A stretch of 54,502 nt of DNA from contig NZ_VLLN01000026.1 of NCBI RefSeq assembly GCF_007830735.1, positions 1 through 54,502 on the forward strand, read 5' to 3'. The notes below the pieces were generated by a model. It was not told the origin of the DNA, made no database searches, and saw nothing but the letters and a program-made list of their open reading frames with translations. Below, piece after piece: positions 24,085-35,129 of this stretch. A program made the position numbers and the translations under genes. Numbering within the stretch: the first letter of the stretch is position 1; each line of letters starts with the position of its first letter. The DNA is from Geobacter argillaceus (GTDB lineage: Bacteria > Desulfobacterota > Desulfuromonadia > Geobacterales > DSM-12255).

Positions 24085-24708
24085 TTATCGCGATACTGGC
24101 GTCTTATTATCCCTTTCGATGAGACGCTCGAAATCCTCATAGGGGGCAAACCCCACCAGCCTCTTGCCGGCGCAGAGGTGTGTGGGGACAGCGTCAACCC
24201 CTAATTCTCGAGCCCGCTGCCAGTCGGCATCGACCGCGGATGCAAAACTCCCCTCGGCAAGCGCCGCCAGTGCCTTGTCCCCTGGCAGTCCGATGGTTTC
24301 GACGATCCGCACCAGTTCGTCCACCTTGGCGATATTGCGTCCCCCGACAAAATACGCGCCGTAGACTGCTTTCCGGAAAGCATCTCCCTTTCCCATCGCT
24401 TCCGCCCACTTCCCCAGTTCCTGGGCACGTCTACTGTTGCAGGTGCGGCTCCGCTCCGCCAGCGGCACCCCCTCGATCTCGGCAAGCCGGTGCAGCCTAG
24501 CCTGCATCTCCTTGATCATTGCCTCCCGCCCGGCAAAGAGCTCGGCAAGCTCCATCTCCTCCTCCGGCGTTTCAGGGTGAAGCGGGAAAACGGTCCAGCG
24601 TAGTTCAACGCCATACTCCTGCTGTAAACGGTCGGTACGCACGGTACCGAGATAGCACCAGGGTCAGACATAGTCGAAACAAATCTCAACTACCGGCGCT
24701 TCGCTCAT
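24085..24708 (-). CDS. FrnE/DsbA-like thiol oxidoreductase, selenoprotein (UPWC active site)
   Basis: A thioredoxin-fold protein of the DsbA/FrnE group, 207 residues when the UGA at 24666-24664 is read as Sec15. The ATG at 24708 has AAGGAGG at ideal distance and the first residues are MSEAPVVEICFDYV. The family's usual Cys-Pro-Trp-Cys then appears as Sec-Pro-Trp-Cys followed by YLG. After it come the long helical insert (EEEMELAELFAGREAMIKEM), FRKAVYGAYFVGGRNI and the cis-proline loop GVDAVPTHLC. Without readthrough no proper start exists: the next Met-free stretch would lack the active site. FrnE-like proteins are dithiol oxidoreductases linked to oxidative stress. It is last in a minus-strand set whose two upstream members are broken. 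Confidence 0.9.
24632..24666 (-). promoter_or_regulatory. Candidate bacterial SECIS element for the FrnE-like gene
   Basis: On the minus strand, 13 nt after the UGA, UCGGUAC (24650-24644) pairs perfectly with GUACCGA (24638-24632) around a 5-nt loop CGUGC. Stem length, loop length, distance and a G in the first two loop positions match the OsmC hairpins, although the sequence is unrelated. That is what is expected for a SelB-recognised shape. Confidence 0.75.
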
Positions 24709-24777
24709 GATGCACCTCCTTGGTTGATATAATTGTAGTGTAGCCCGGTTTTGGGATTCGGTTCGGCGAACTGACAT

Positions 24778-25651
24778 TTACCCCAGAGCTGCGGCAAGTC
24801 CGCTCACAGCGGTTCCTGCAAGGAGGACCGGAAGTGAACGGAGTTCCCTGGGACAGCATGAGCATGGCGAGACTCGGGACCAGGAGCGCGAGGCCGCCCA
24901 GCATGGCCGTCCTGCTCTGCAGGCGTCTCGTCAGGATGATGGCGAGCGCTGCCGCAAGAAAGAGCTCGAAGTCTACGTCCCCGCCGATTGTCAGGTTTGA
25001 TATGCGCAGGTCCCGAACCAGGAGGGAGGGGAGGAGCGCCGCATAAAAGGAGGTCATGGCGAATGTGGCAAAAACGGTTGCGGCAGGAGAGAAAAACCGG
25101 CCGAGAATCCCCGGCGGGATGCCGATCCGGGGCCTGAGAGAAACCTCGCGAAGCGTTAGGCCTGGCCACTCTGACCTTTCCAGGGTCTGCCGAATGAAGA
25201 GCGCCATGACGACCTGCAATGCCAGGTAGATGCAAAAAGACAACTGAAGCGGCGCCGGGACGTATTGCGCCAGCATCCCCCCCATGAGCGGCCCGACTGC
25301 CAGCCCGAGCATGTTGGCGCATGAGGCCATGACGCTTGCGCCTGACTTGTCGCTGCCTTCCGTCAGATCTGTGATCCAGGCCGTGTTGGTATCGGAGGCG
25401 ATCCCGATCGCCGCCAGGCTCACCCTGCGGCGGCCGATCTGGTCTGAAAGCCGTCCCAAGAAGAAAAGAGCTGCCAGGTTCCCGACCGCATAGACGGCAT
25501 ATATCAGGGTCAGCGTAAGTTAAGGGAAATCAAATTTTCTCTGGTAGAGCACGTAGAGCGGTGTGAGCAACGTGCTCCCCATGAATGTAATGACCAGATT
25601 GACGGCCACAATCAACCTTGGACTAACCCACGGAATGCCTTCAGAACGCAC
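24778..25651 (-). pseudogene. Broken MFS drug/solute transporter
   Basis: Remains of a major facilitator permease. The start (GTG at 25651, RSEGIPWVSPRLIVAVNLVITF) and first helix are good, but an in-frame TAA at 25522-25520 interrupts just before LTLTLIYAVYAVGNLAALFF. About 30-40 residues are then missing after GRLSDQIGRRRVSLAAIGIA, where the text jumps to SDTNTAWITDLTEG. The C-terminus is in a different frame (LPVLLAGTAVSGLAAALG). A TAA, a deletion and a frameshift cannot be explained by selenocysteine or one sequencing error. It lies between the AhpD-like remnant and the FrnE-like selenoprotein gene. Confidence 0.82.
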
Positions 25652-26057
25652 GGTTGTGGGGGGGGCTGGTAACTGCCCGGAACCGAGCGGAAGGCGATGC
25701 CCAGACGGTTCCAGCCATTGATAGCCACAATGGCGAGAGTGAGATTCACCAGATCGGGTGCATGGCCGCGTCACCGCTTCCGTCCAGGCCAGCGCCGCCT
25801 TTTCCCGTTCACTGTAAAAGGGAGTTTCCCGCCAGGCGTCGAGCTCATAGAGACGCTGCTCGCTTTCCCCGTGAGCCCTGGCTCCTTTGAGTGCATGTCG
25901 ATGCAATAGGCACAGCCATTGATCTGCGACGCCCGCAGCTTCACCAGGTCGAGCAGGGATTCTTCCAGGCGGCTGCTCCTGATCTGATCCTCCAGGCCCA
26001 TCACATAGCCTTCACCGCCTCGGGAACTACCTTGTTGTATTCGATTCGCGCCTTCAT
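25612..26057 (-). pseudogene. Broken AhpD/carboxymuconolactone-decarboxylase-like protein
   Basis: Originally a peroxidase-type AhpD domain: start MKARIEYNKVVPEAVKAM at 26057, then MGLEDQIRSSRLEESLLD and the redox motif NGCAYCIDMHSK. At least three lesions are visible. There are two extra bases at the first Met-Gly join, and one base lost after MHSK (the frame moves to GARAHGESEQRLYELDAWRETPF). About 20 residues are missing before LVNLTLAIVAINGWNR, which is in a third frame. The CxxC active-site coding is still intact, so it decayed recently. It shares orientation with the MFS remnant and the FrnE-like gene, which together looked like one peroxide-response operon. Confidence 0.82.
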
Positions 26058-26279
26058 GCCGGCTCTTTTCAAAAAGTATCATGGCGTTACCATGAAGGAT
26101 ATCCCGTAAGAAAAAATATGACACCGAATCGGCTTTTGGCAGGGCTGTAGCATGAAAACGAGTTGAGAAAAATGGGATGGGGGGAACGTTGACACCTCCT
26201 CGAAACGACTTAAACTTTTGGAGTATGTCAGCAGTAAAAATGTGAAGGAAAACCTTGTTTCTATCCGGGAGAAAGCAAG

Positions 26280-26892
26280 ATGAGCACTGAACAACTGAAC
26301 GGCAAAATTGCCCTGGTCACCGGGGCAAGCCGTGGCATCGGCCGAGCGATCGCCTTGGCACTGGCTGAAGCGGGCGCGGATGTGGCTGCGAACTACCAGC
26401 GAAACGAGGTCGCTGCTATGGAAGTCTGCACTCGGATACAGAAGATGGGCCAGCGCACGGTACCGGCCCAGTGCGACGTTGCCCGAACACTTGACGTGGC
26501 CCGGATGGTGGAGATGGTCCGTCGTGAACTGGGCCCGATCACCATCCTGGTGAACAATGCCGGGATCGGCATGGTACGGACAATCGATGAAATTACCGAG
26601 AAGGATTGGAATGAGATGCTGGCGGTCAACCTCAAAGCCTCCTTTCTGGTCACTCAAGGCAGTGTTGCCGGACATGCGTGCTGCCGGCTGGGGGCGGATC
26701 ATGGCCCTCTCCTCCGTGGCCGCCCAGACGGGAGGGGTGGTCGGCCCCCATTACGCCGCCTCCAAGGGGGGGATCGTGGGGGTGAGCGAACAGATGGCGA
26801 TGAACTGGACGCGGTAACCGCGGCCCTGGTGGAACGCTGGTATCTGGACGGGAAAGGAGTTCTTCTGGGGGGAGAGGACGGTCGGTCAGTGA
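26280..26892 (+). pseudogene. Broken short-chain dehydrogenase/reductase
   Basis: An SDR beginning correctly (ALVTGASRGIGRAIALALAE, NNAGIGMVRT). One extra G near 26658 shifts the frame; the right text continues in another frame (AVLPDMRAAGWGRIMALSSV to HYAASKGGIVG), with the catalytic Ser, Tyr and Lys still visible. After MNWTR about 50 residues are missing. The final NAGIWTGKEFF and TVGQ (stop 26890-26892) are present. The internal deletion together with the frameshift means it is not functional. Confidence 0.82.
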
Positions 26893-26928
26893 CCGGCAAA
26901 GGAAAGCGTCCGATAAGGGAGGATAGCA

Positions 26929-27396
26929 ATGGCACTGCCGGCAACAACTGAACGGGTCGTCCTGCACTCGGCGGAGTGGAAGACCCGCAGGATAGAAAGG
27001 GATATGGAGCAGCGTCTCTGGTATTACCTGGATCATCCCGAGGAGATTGAGAAGAGGCTGCGGGAACTGGACGAGGAGTGGGATATAGAGCGGCTCCTGG
27101 AGACCAACGCATCAACCATTGCCCTTGTCGGACTGGGCCTTGGGACCGCACTCAGCCGCAAATTTTACCTGTTGTCAGCCCTGGTTATGGGATTTCTCCT
27201 GCAGCACGCACTCCAAGGATGGTGTCCACCAGTCCCTCTCTTTCGCCGGCTCCGGATCAGGACCCAGAGCGAGATCGAGATGGAGCGTTACGCGCTGAAG
27301 GCACTGAGGGGGGACTTCGGAGTACTTGCCGCCAGCGACAGTTCTATGGAAAACAACAGATTCCCGGAAATGGTTCTTGAGGCGGTGCGGAAATAG
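26929..27396 (+). CDS. DUF2892-type small membrane protein
   Basis: A 155-residue protein with a charged N-terminal helix (EEIEKRLRELDEEWDIERLLE), two hydrophobic segments (TIALVGLGLGTALS; FYLLSALVMGFLLQHALQGW) and a tail with RTQSEIEMERYALKALRGDF. The membrane part resembles the YgaP/DUF2892 family, but no rhodanese domain is attached and the function is unknown. The gene is intact with GGAGG before the ATG and is separated from the broken SDR by 36 nt. Confidence 0.7.
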   Translation: MALPATTERVVLHSAEWKTRRIERDMEQRLWYYLDHPEEIEKRLRELDEEWDIERLLETNASTIALVGLGLGTALSRKFYLLSALVMGFLLQHALQGWCPPVPLFRRLRIRTQSEIEMERYALKALRGDFGVLAASDSSMENNRFPEMVLEAVRK

Positions 27397-27617
27397 GGGG
27401 ACGGCTTTCCGGATAACGCTCGATATGATGCGGCAATATCATCCGAGGGGGTAAAGGCTAGATAAGGGAAACATTGCTCGTGTCAAGGCGCAAAGGTCGT
27501 AGAGAATGGCATAATCAAAACCGCGGCCCGCATCCGCCGGCTACTGATCAAGTACATTAAGCTCACGTGATACTGGTACATGATCCGGTTGTAAATAAAT
27601 GAAAACAGGAGGTTCAC

Positions 27618-27887
27618 ATGCCCCCCATTTCCAAGAATACCGGCGCTGAGCCAGTGCAAGAGTCGCTGCAGCACCCTGCAGTGCACGACTTTCGACGGAG
27701 ATCCGCCGGTAAGACCTTGAATCTGCTGCTCCTGCTCCCCTTTCTGGGGTTGCTCTGGCCTCCCCTGTACGCACGCAGCGAGCCGCAGCTTTTGGGATTC
27801 CCGTTCTTTTACTGGTACCAGTTCCTCTGGGTGATCCTGAGCGCTATCATTACCGGATTTGTCTACCTGGCAACCCACCGGAGGTGA
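27618..27887 (+). CDS. DUF3311 small membrane subunit
   Basis: An 89-residue protein with two membrane helices (TLNLLLLLPFLGLLWPPLYA; FFYWYQFLWVILSAIITGFVY) and a short soluble N-terminus, matching the DUF3311 form. Such proteins are regularly encoded directly before a solute:sodium symporter, as here (4 nt before the GTG of the next gene), and are thought to be an accessory subunit. AGGAGG precedes the ATG. Confidence 0.85.
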   Translation: MPPISKNTGAEPVQESLQHPAVHDFRRRSAGKTLNLLLLLPFLGLLWPPLYARSEPQLLGFPFFYWYQFLWVILSAIITGFVYLATHRR

Positions 27888-27891
27888 TGCC

Positions 27892-29427
27892 GTGATCAAC
27901 CGAACAGAGCTCGGCGTATTCATCTTCTTCTTTCTGCTTGTGACCGTGGTTGGGTTCGTGGCCGCGAGATGGCGGCGCGGCGACCTGAACCGCCTGGACG
28001 AATGGGGCCTGGCCGGCCGCCGATTCGGCACTGTCGTCACCTGGTTCATCATCGGCGGTGACTTCTATACCGCCTATACGGTGATCGCCGTCCCGGCGCT
28101 GGTTTATGGGGTCGGGGCGGCCGGCTTCTTCGCCCTCCCTTACACGATCATCGTCTATCCCTTTGTATACCTCACCATGCCTCGCCTCTGGGCGGTCGCC
28201 AAGCGGCACGGCCTGGTCACCCCCGCCGATTTCGTGCAGAGTCGCTACGGTTCACGGGGGCTCTCCTTGGCAGTGGCCTTCACCGGTATACTCGCCACCA
28301 TGCCCTACATTGCGCTGCAACTGGTGGGGATACAGGTGGTGATCAGAGCCATGGGAGTCACCGGGGCAGGCTGGCTGGGAGATCTTCCCTTGATCATCGC
28401 TTTCGTGATCCTGGCGCTCTACACTTACACCAGCGGTCTGCGCGCTCCGGCGCTGATCTCACTGGTCAAGGACACAATGATCTACATCGTTGTCATTGCT
28501 GCTGTGACCATCATTCCCGAAAGACTAGGCGGGTATGCGGAGATCTTCCGCCTCGCCGACCACGCCTTGGCAGCCAAGAGCCCGCCCGGCCATCTCATCC
28601 TCCCCCCGAGCGGGTTCGGGGCCTACGCCACCCTGGCCTTCGGCTCGGCCTTGGCCGCGTTCGTGTATCCCCACACCATCACCGGCATCCTCAGCTCCTC
28701 CAGCGGCCATGTCATCAAGCGCAATGCCGCTCTGCTTCCGGCCTATACCTTCCTGCTGGGGCTGATTGCATTGCTGGGACTGATGGCTCTTGCCGCCGGC
28801 GTGAATCCCGCCACACCCAACGACGCGGTTCCGGAGCTGTTCATCAGGATGTTCCCTGCCTGGTTCGTCGGCTTCTGTTTCGCGGCCATTGCCATCGGCG
28901 CACTGGTGCCGGCGGCGGTCATGTCGATTGCCGCAGCCAATCTCTTCACGCGCAACATCTACTGCGCCGCGCTCCGGCCCGGCTGTACGCCCACTAGAGA
29001 GGCGACCATGGCAAAACTGGTGTCGCTGGTAGTGAAGGTGGGGGCACTGGCTTTTGTCATCTTTCTGCCGCTCAAATACGCCATCCAGTTGCAGCTCCTG
29101 GGAGGTATCTGGATACTGGAGACCTTCCCTGCGATTATCTTCGGCCTGTTCACAAGGTGGCTTCACCATCGAGCGCTCCTGATTGGCTGGATTGTAGGCA
29201 TGGCCAGCGGCACGGCCATGATGGCGTCGTCGGGCTTCAAGTCGCCTCTTTACACCGTCCACCTAGGCGAAATGTCTTTTTCCGCTTATGCCGGTGTGTT
29301 CGCCCTGGCCCTCAACCTGCTGATGGCGGTTGCGCTCACCCCTGTCTGTAAAGCTCTCGGTATCGAGCACCGGGAAGATAAGACCAAACCAGAAGACTAT
29401 AACGAAGAGGCGGTGGAAGCGGAATGA
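27892..29427 (+). CDS. Solute:sodium symporter (monocarboxylate/acetate-type)
   Basis: A 511-residue permease of the SSS family with about 13 membrane helices. The GTG at 27892 is used because GGAGGTGAT sits before it and just follows the DUF3311 stop. GDFYTAYTVIAVPALVYGVG, PADFVQSRYGSRG and the GLRAPALISLVKD segment are typical of MctP/pantothenate-like members that take up short-chain organic acids. The substrate is not certain. It is followed by the remains of a porin, the likely outer-membrane partner for the same substrate. Confidence 0.9.
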   Translation: MINRTELGVFIFFFLLVTVVGFVAARWRRGDLNRLDEWGLAGRRFGTVVTWFIIGGDFYTAYTVIAVPALVYGVGAAGFFALPYTIIVYPFVYLTMPRLWAVAKRHGLVTPADFVQSRYGSRGLSLAVAFTGILATMPYIALQLVGIQVVIRAMGVTGAGWLGDLPLIIAFVILALYTYTSGLRAPALISLVKDTMIYIVVIAAVTIIPERLGGYAEIFRLADHALAAKSPPGHLILPPSGFGAYATLAFGSALAAFVYPHTITGILSSSSGHVIKRNAALLPAYTFLLGLIALLGLMALAAGVNPATPNDAVPELFIRMFPAWFVGFCFAAIAIGALVPAAVMSIAAANLFTRNIYCAALRPGCTPTREATMAKLVSLVVKVGALAFVIFLPLKYAIQLQLLGGIWILETFPAIIFGLFTRWLHHRALLIGWIVGMASGTAMMASSGFKSPLYTVHLGEMSFSAYAGVFALALNLLMAVALTPVCKALGIEHREDKTKPEDYNEEAVEAE

Positions 29428-29494
29428 ACAGTACAAAAATAAGAACCACCCGGGCCGTGACGGAAAGCAGCTGGCGGAAACATCCCACAGGAGG

Positions 29495-29866
29495 GTGAGA
29501 ACGAATAAATCTCTTTGCTTGTTCAGCGCTGTCATCTTTATGGCGGCATCCGCCTTGGCTGCGGGCCCGGAATATAACACTGACCGCCAACCATCCCCCG
29601 AGGTCGCTCCCGGCATCTATGGTAAAACGTTGAGCCAGGTAACCAGCAAATTCAACCTGTCCATAGGCGGTTACGTTAAACTCGACTATGCCTACAACTC
29701 AGTGAACCTTGGCCCCAATGGTGCCATCACCCCCTTTTCCGGGGCAATTCCCTCAAAGGCCATCACTGGCACCGGAGCAAACTCGGCACAGTTCGCCAAT
29801 CAGGAGCAGTCGCTCTGCTCGACGACCCGTCTGTGGTGGCCCAAACTCAAGCGGCACAAATGGTGA
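29495..29866 (+). pseudogene. Truncated outer-membrane porin
   Basis: A GTG at 29495 with GGAGG begins a signal peptide (SLCLFSAVIFMAASALAAG) and the first part of a porin barrel (SIGGYVKLDYAYNSVN; AQFANQEQS). After that the text stops matching (LCSTTRLWWPKLKRHKW) and terminates, so only about 124 of the 350-400 residues expected remain. The rest is not found in other frames; srkA follows convergently 77 nt later. Confidence 0.75.
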
Positions 29867-29943
29867 GTGGCCGTGTTTTCCTATCAGCTTCTCCCTCCCC
29901 CGCCCTTCGGCATTCTCCCGACGGCAGTTCTCGGCGGCTCAAT

Positions 29944-30930
29944 TCACGGCATCGCCAGCGGCGGCTCTTCAAGCGCCCCCAGCTGTTCGCGCAGTTGCAG
30001 GATATGTTCGCCCCAGTAGCGGACCGTATTGAACCAGGGGAAGGTGCGGGGAAAGGTTGGATCATGCCAGCGGCGGGCCAGCCAGGCACTGTAATGGAGC
30101 ATCCGCAGGGTACGGAGAACTTCGACCAGCCTGAGTTCGCGGGGATCGAAGTCGCAGAACTCTCCGTACCCTTCCAGCAGCTCGGCCAACTGAGCGGTCT
30201 GACGGGGCCGGTCTCCGGAGAGCATCATCCAGAGATCCTGCACTGCCGGCGACATTCGGGCGTCGTCGAAATCGACGAAATGGGGGGCGTCGTCGCGCCA
30301 GAGGATATTGCCGCTGTGACAGTCGCCATGGGCGCGGATATAGCGGATCTGGCCGGACCCTGCCAGGATGGTATCGATCGTCTCCAGCAGTTGACCGGTT
30401 ACGGCTGCGTAGCTTTCCCGGTATTCCTCCGGGATGAACTGCTCCGTTATCAGCTTCACGCTGTCATGGCCAAAGCTCTTGCTGTCCAGGATCGGCCGAT
30501 GCTCGAACGGCCGCACCATGCCTATGCTGTGGATGCGGCCGAGCATCCGGCCGAGGATCAACAGGTTGTCCAGGTTGTCGAACTCCGGGGCGTGGCCGCC
30601 CTGGCGCGGATAGAGGGCAAAACGGAATCCGTCGTGGCGAAACAGGCTCTCGCCGGCAGCATTGATCCAGGGCGCCACCACCGGCAGTTCGTGTTCGGCC
30701 AGTTCCAGGCAGAACCGGTGCTCCTCGACGATCTGGGCATCACTCCAGCGTCCCGGGCGGTAAAACTTTGCGATGAGCGGCTGGCCGTCTTCGATCCCCA
30801 CCTGGTAGACGCGGTTCTCGTAACTGTTCAGCGCCAGGGTGCGGCAGTCGCAGACAAAGCCCTGGCTCTCCACGGCGTCCATGACGAAGGTGGGGGTAAG
30901 GGTCTGGAAGGGGTGCTGGCTCTCGCGCAT
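29944..30930 (-). CDS. srkA: Stress-response Ser/Thr protein kinase SrkA (YihE/RdoA)
   Basis: A 328-residue kinase of the aminoglycoside-phosphotransferase fold. Residues resembling the catalytic loop (AHGDCHSGNILW, about 208-219) and the metal-binding loop (HFVDFDDARMS) are clear, as is the N-terminal ENRVYQVG nucleotide site. In E. coli it protects cells from envelope or oxidative stress and counters MazEF killing. Length equals the E. coli protein (328). It is not closely linked to a dsb gene here, unlike the E. coli yihE-dsbA pair. Confidence 0.93.
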   Translation of the reverse strand: MRESQHPFQTLTPTFVMDAVESQGFVCDCRTLALNSYENRVYQVGIEDGQPLIAKFYRPGRWSDAQIVEEHRFCLELAEHELPVVAPWINAAGESLFRHDGFRFALYPRQGGHAPEFDNLDNLLILGRMLGRIHSIGMVRPFEHRPILDSKSFGHDSVKLITEQFIPEEYRESYAAVTGQLLETIDTILAGSGQIRYIRAHGDCHSGNILWRDDAPHFVDFDDARMSPAVQDLWMMLSGDRPRQTAQLAELLEGYGEFCDFDPRELRLVEVLRTLRMLHYSAWLARRWHDPTFPRTFPWFNTVRYWGEHILQLREQLGALEEPPLAMP

Positions 30931-31052
30931 CGGTCCTGTTCTCGTGTCTGGGAATATTCGTCTTTAGCGACGCCCAACCATACCATCAATCCCGGCTGGC
31001 ACCAAGGCAGATGTGCGTACCTGTGCCGGTGTACAGCGGAAGTCAGGTGCGG

Positions 31053-31880
31053 TCAGGGCGTTACCGTTGCGCCGCCATCCCGGCCGCGCCGGAACTCGCT
31101 CGGCGTCTGGCCCGTGAACAGGGTGAAACTCTTGGCAAAGGCACTCAGGCTGTTGAAGCCGACCGCGTATGCCACGCCGGTGATATCCGCCCGCGGCGCC
31201 ACCAGGAGTTCCATAGCCCGCAGCATCCGCGCCTGGTGCAGGAACTGGCGCCAGGCAATGCCGGCCTCGGCGCCGAAGCGGCGGCGAAACTGGCGCGCCG
31301 ACAGCGCGGCCGCCGCCGCGGCCCCTTCGATGGTGGCGGTTTCCAGGTTCCGCAAGGTGTACTCCATGGCCACGGCAACCTGCCCGGTCCGGGCCGCGGG
31401 GAGGCGAAACGGCATCTCCTCCTGAATCCACTCCACGCAGAGCATCCCCAGGGTCCTGAAAAAGGCGTTGGCCAGCCGGTCGGCCGGGTCGCGCGTGGGG
31501 GGCCAGCGCAGGGAGTACCTGACCATCTCCCGGACAATGGGGGCTGCCGAGATGATCCGCACCCCGGACAGCTCCGTCGGCACCAGGTCCGGCGCAAAGA
31601 AGACCGACCCGGAACGGACGTTGTGCAGCGTTGAGCGGTGCGGAACGCGTGCCGGAATCCAGGCGGCCCGCTGGGGTGGCAGCAGGTAGACACCGTTTTC
31701 CGCCTCCAGCCGCAGCGTGCCGGAGAAGGCATACATGAGCTGGTGGCGGTCATGGGCATGCCAGTCGTAGCGGATGTTCACGTCCCGGTCAAGGTAGGCG
31801 AACGACTCCAGCGACGGTGTTTCGATCCCCCGCAGATCCAGTTGTTCCAAGGTTTCAGCCTGTGTCAGCTCTTTCAGCAT
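31053..31880 (-). CDS. AraC-family transcriptional regulator
   Basis: A 275-residue regulator from the ATG at 31880 (31904 is a longer option; neither has a clear SD). An AraC_N cupin-like sensor is followed by two helix-turn-helix units: IEGAAAAAALSARQFRRRF and ITGVAYAVGFNSLSAFAKSF, then GQTPSEFRRGR. The cupin part has HAHDRHQLMYAFSG, typical of the YdeO/ArpU-like HxHxxHQ subclass. It is divergent from ilvE with 136 nt between starts, so it may control ilvE or itself. Confidence 0.9.
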   Translation of the reverse strand: MLKELTQAETLEQLDLRGIETPSLESFAYLDRDVNIRYDWHAHDRHQLMYAFSGTLRLEAENGVYLLPPQRAAWIPARVPHRSTLHNVRSGSVFFAPDLVPTELSGVRIISAAPIVREMVRYSLRWPPTRDPADRLANAFFRTLGMLCVEWIQEEMPFRLPAARTGQVAVAMEYTLRNLETATIEGAAAAAALSARQFRRRFGAEAGIAWRQFLHQARMLRAMELLVAPRADITGVAYAVGFNSLSAFAKSFTLFTGQTPSEFRRGRDGGATVTP

Positions 31881-32016
31881 GATAGACAGTATACCGCACG
31901 GCATGTCCGTTTCAAGCGCATTTTTGTCCTAAAGGCGTTAGACGGCCACAGAAGGGGAGCGGTATGCTTACTAATCCGAAGAGCGAAAAAATGGTTGGTG
32001 AACAAGGAGAGTAGCA

Positions 32017-33087
32017 ATGGAGATACGGATCGCACCGTTACCGGCAGCATGCAGAAAAGAAAAATGGACCGACCCGGCCAGGCTCGGTTTCGGCAAGATA
32101 TTTACCGACCGGATGCTGGTGGCCGACTGGGACAGCATGCAGGGGTGGCACGATCCCCGCATCGAGCCGTATGTCCCGTTCAGCCTGGAGCCGGCCGCCA
32201 TGGTCTTTCACTACGCCCAGGAGATCTTCGAGGGGCTCAAGGCCTACAAGTGGGGGGACGGCAGCATCTCCCTGTTTAGGCCGGACATGAACCTGGCCCG
32301 TTTCAACCGCTCTGCCGGCCGGCTCTCCCTGCCGCAGCTGCCGGATGACCTGTTCCTGGGGGGGATCGACCAACTGGTCCGGCTGGAACGGGACTGGATA
32401 CCGGCCAGCGAGGGGACATCGCTCTACATCCGCCCGACACTGATTGCCACGGAACCGGTGCTGGGGGTGAAGCCGGCGGACCAGTGCCGCTTCTTCGTCA
32501 TCCTCTCGCCGGTGGGGGCCTACTATGCCGCCGGCTTCCAGCCGGTCAGTATCCTGGTTGAGGACCATTTTGTCCGGGCCGTGCCCGGCGGGACCGGCGA
32601 GGCCAAGACCGGCGGCAACTACGCAGCCTCGCTGCTCGCCGGGCAGGAGGCCAAACAACGCGGCTTCGACCAGGTCCTCTGGCTCGACGGCATCGAGCGC
32701 CGTTTTGTGGAAGAGGTGGGGGCCATGAACATCTTCTTCGTCATCGACGGCCGGGTGGTGACTCCCAACCTCACCGGGTCGTTCCTTCCCGGCATCACTC
32801 GAGATTCGGTGCTGAAGCTGGCGCCGAGTCTCGGCCTGCAGGCAGAAGAGCGGCCAATCGCCATTGACGAACTCATGGCCGGCATCAAGGCCGGCCGCGT
32901 CCAGGAGGTATTCGGCACCGGCACCGCGGCCGTGGTTTCGCCGGTTTCGACCCTCTGCTACAAGGGTGAACAGGTAACGGTCGGTGACGGGTCGGTCGGC
33001 AAGGTAACGCAGCTTTTGTACGACACCCTGACCGGCATCCAGTACGGCCGGCTCCCCGACCGTTTCAACTGGTTGCACAAGCTGTAG
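32017..33087 (+). CDS. ilvE: Branched-chain amino acid aminotransferase
   Basis: A 356-residue PLP enzyme of fold type IV, making Leu, Ile and Val from their keto acids. It matches the bacterial type II form: HYAQEIFEGLKAYKWGDG, SLYIRPTLIATEP, the PLP lysine in TGGNYAASLLAGQEAKQRGFDQVLWLDG context, FVEEVGAMNIFF and GTGTAAVVSPV. An AAGGAG lies before the ATG. It ends at a terminator, so it is a single transcript apart from selB. Confidence 0.95.
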   Translation: MEIRIAPLPAACRKEKWTDPARLGFGKIFTDRMLVADWDSMQGWHDPRIEPYVPFSLEPAAMVFHYAQEIFEGLKAYKWGDGSISLFRPDMNLARFNRSAGRLSLPQLPDDLFLGGIDQLVRLERDWIPASEGTSLYIRPTLIATEPVLGVKPADQCRFFVILSPVGAYYAAGFQPVSILVEDHFVRAVPGGTGEAKTGGNYAASLLAGQEAKQRGFDQVLWLDGIERRFVEEVGAMNIFFVIDGRVVTPNLTGSFLPGITRDSVLKLAPSLGLQAEERPIAIDELMAGIKAGRVQEVFGTGTAAVVSPVSTLCYKGEQVTVGDGSVGKVTQLLYDTLTGIQYGRLPDRFNWLHKL

Positions 33088-33137
33088 CCGGTCACGAGGG
33101 TTGGATGGCTCTCCTCCCAGATGTGCAATCGATAGGT

Positions 33138-33166
33138 AAGGGCGCCCTTTGCGGCGTCCTTTTTTT
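33138..33166 (+). terminator. Rho-independent terminator after ilvE
   Basis: AAGGGCGCC (33138-33146) pairs with GGCGTCCTT (33153-33161), one G-U wobble, 6-nt loop, followed by TTTTTTT through 33166. Confidence 0.85.
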
Positions 33167-33221
33167 GTGCTACAAAGGACAGCCTGAATATTCGTTTGAA
33201 ACCGTTTGTGGGGCTCCATTC

Positions 33222-35125
<1,904 letters not shown>

Positions 35126-35129
<4 letters not shown>

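Noticed and set aside
25520-25522. Recoding at the stop in the MFS gene
   Set aside because: It is TAA, and other deletions and a frameshift follow in the same gene.
26002-26005. TGA in the AhpD start region as another Sec site
   Set aside because: It arises from a 2-nt insertion in ATG-ATG-GGC; the family has no Cys there and other lesions exist.
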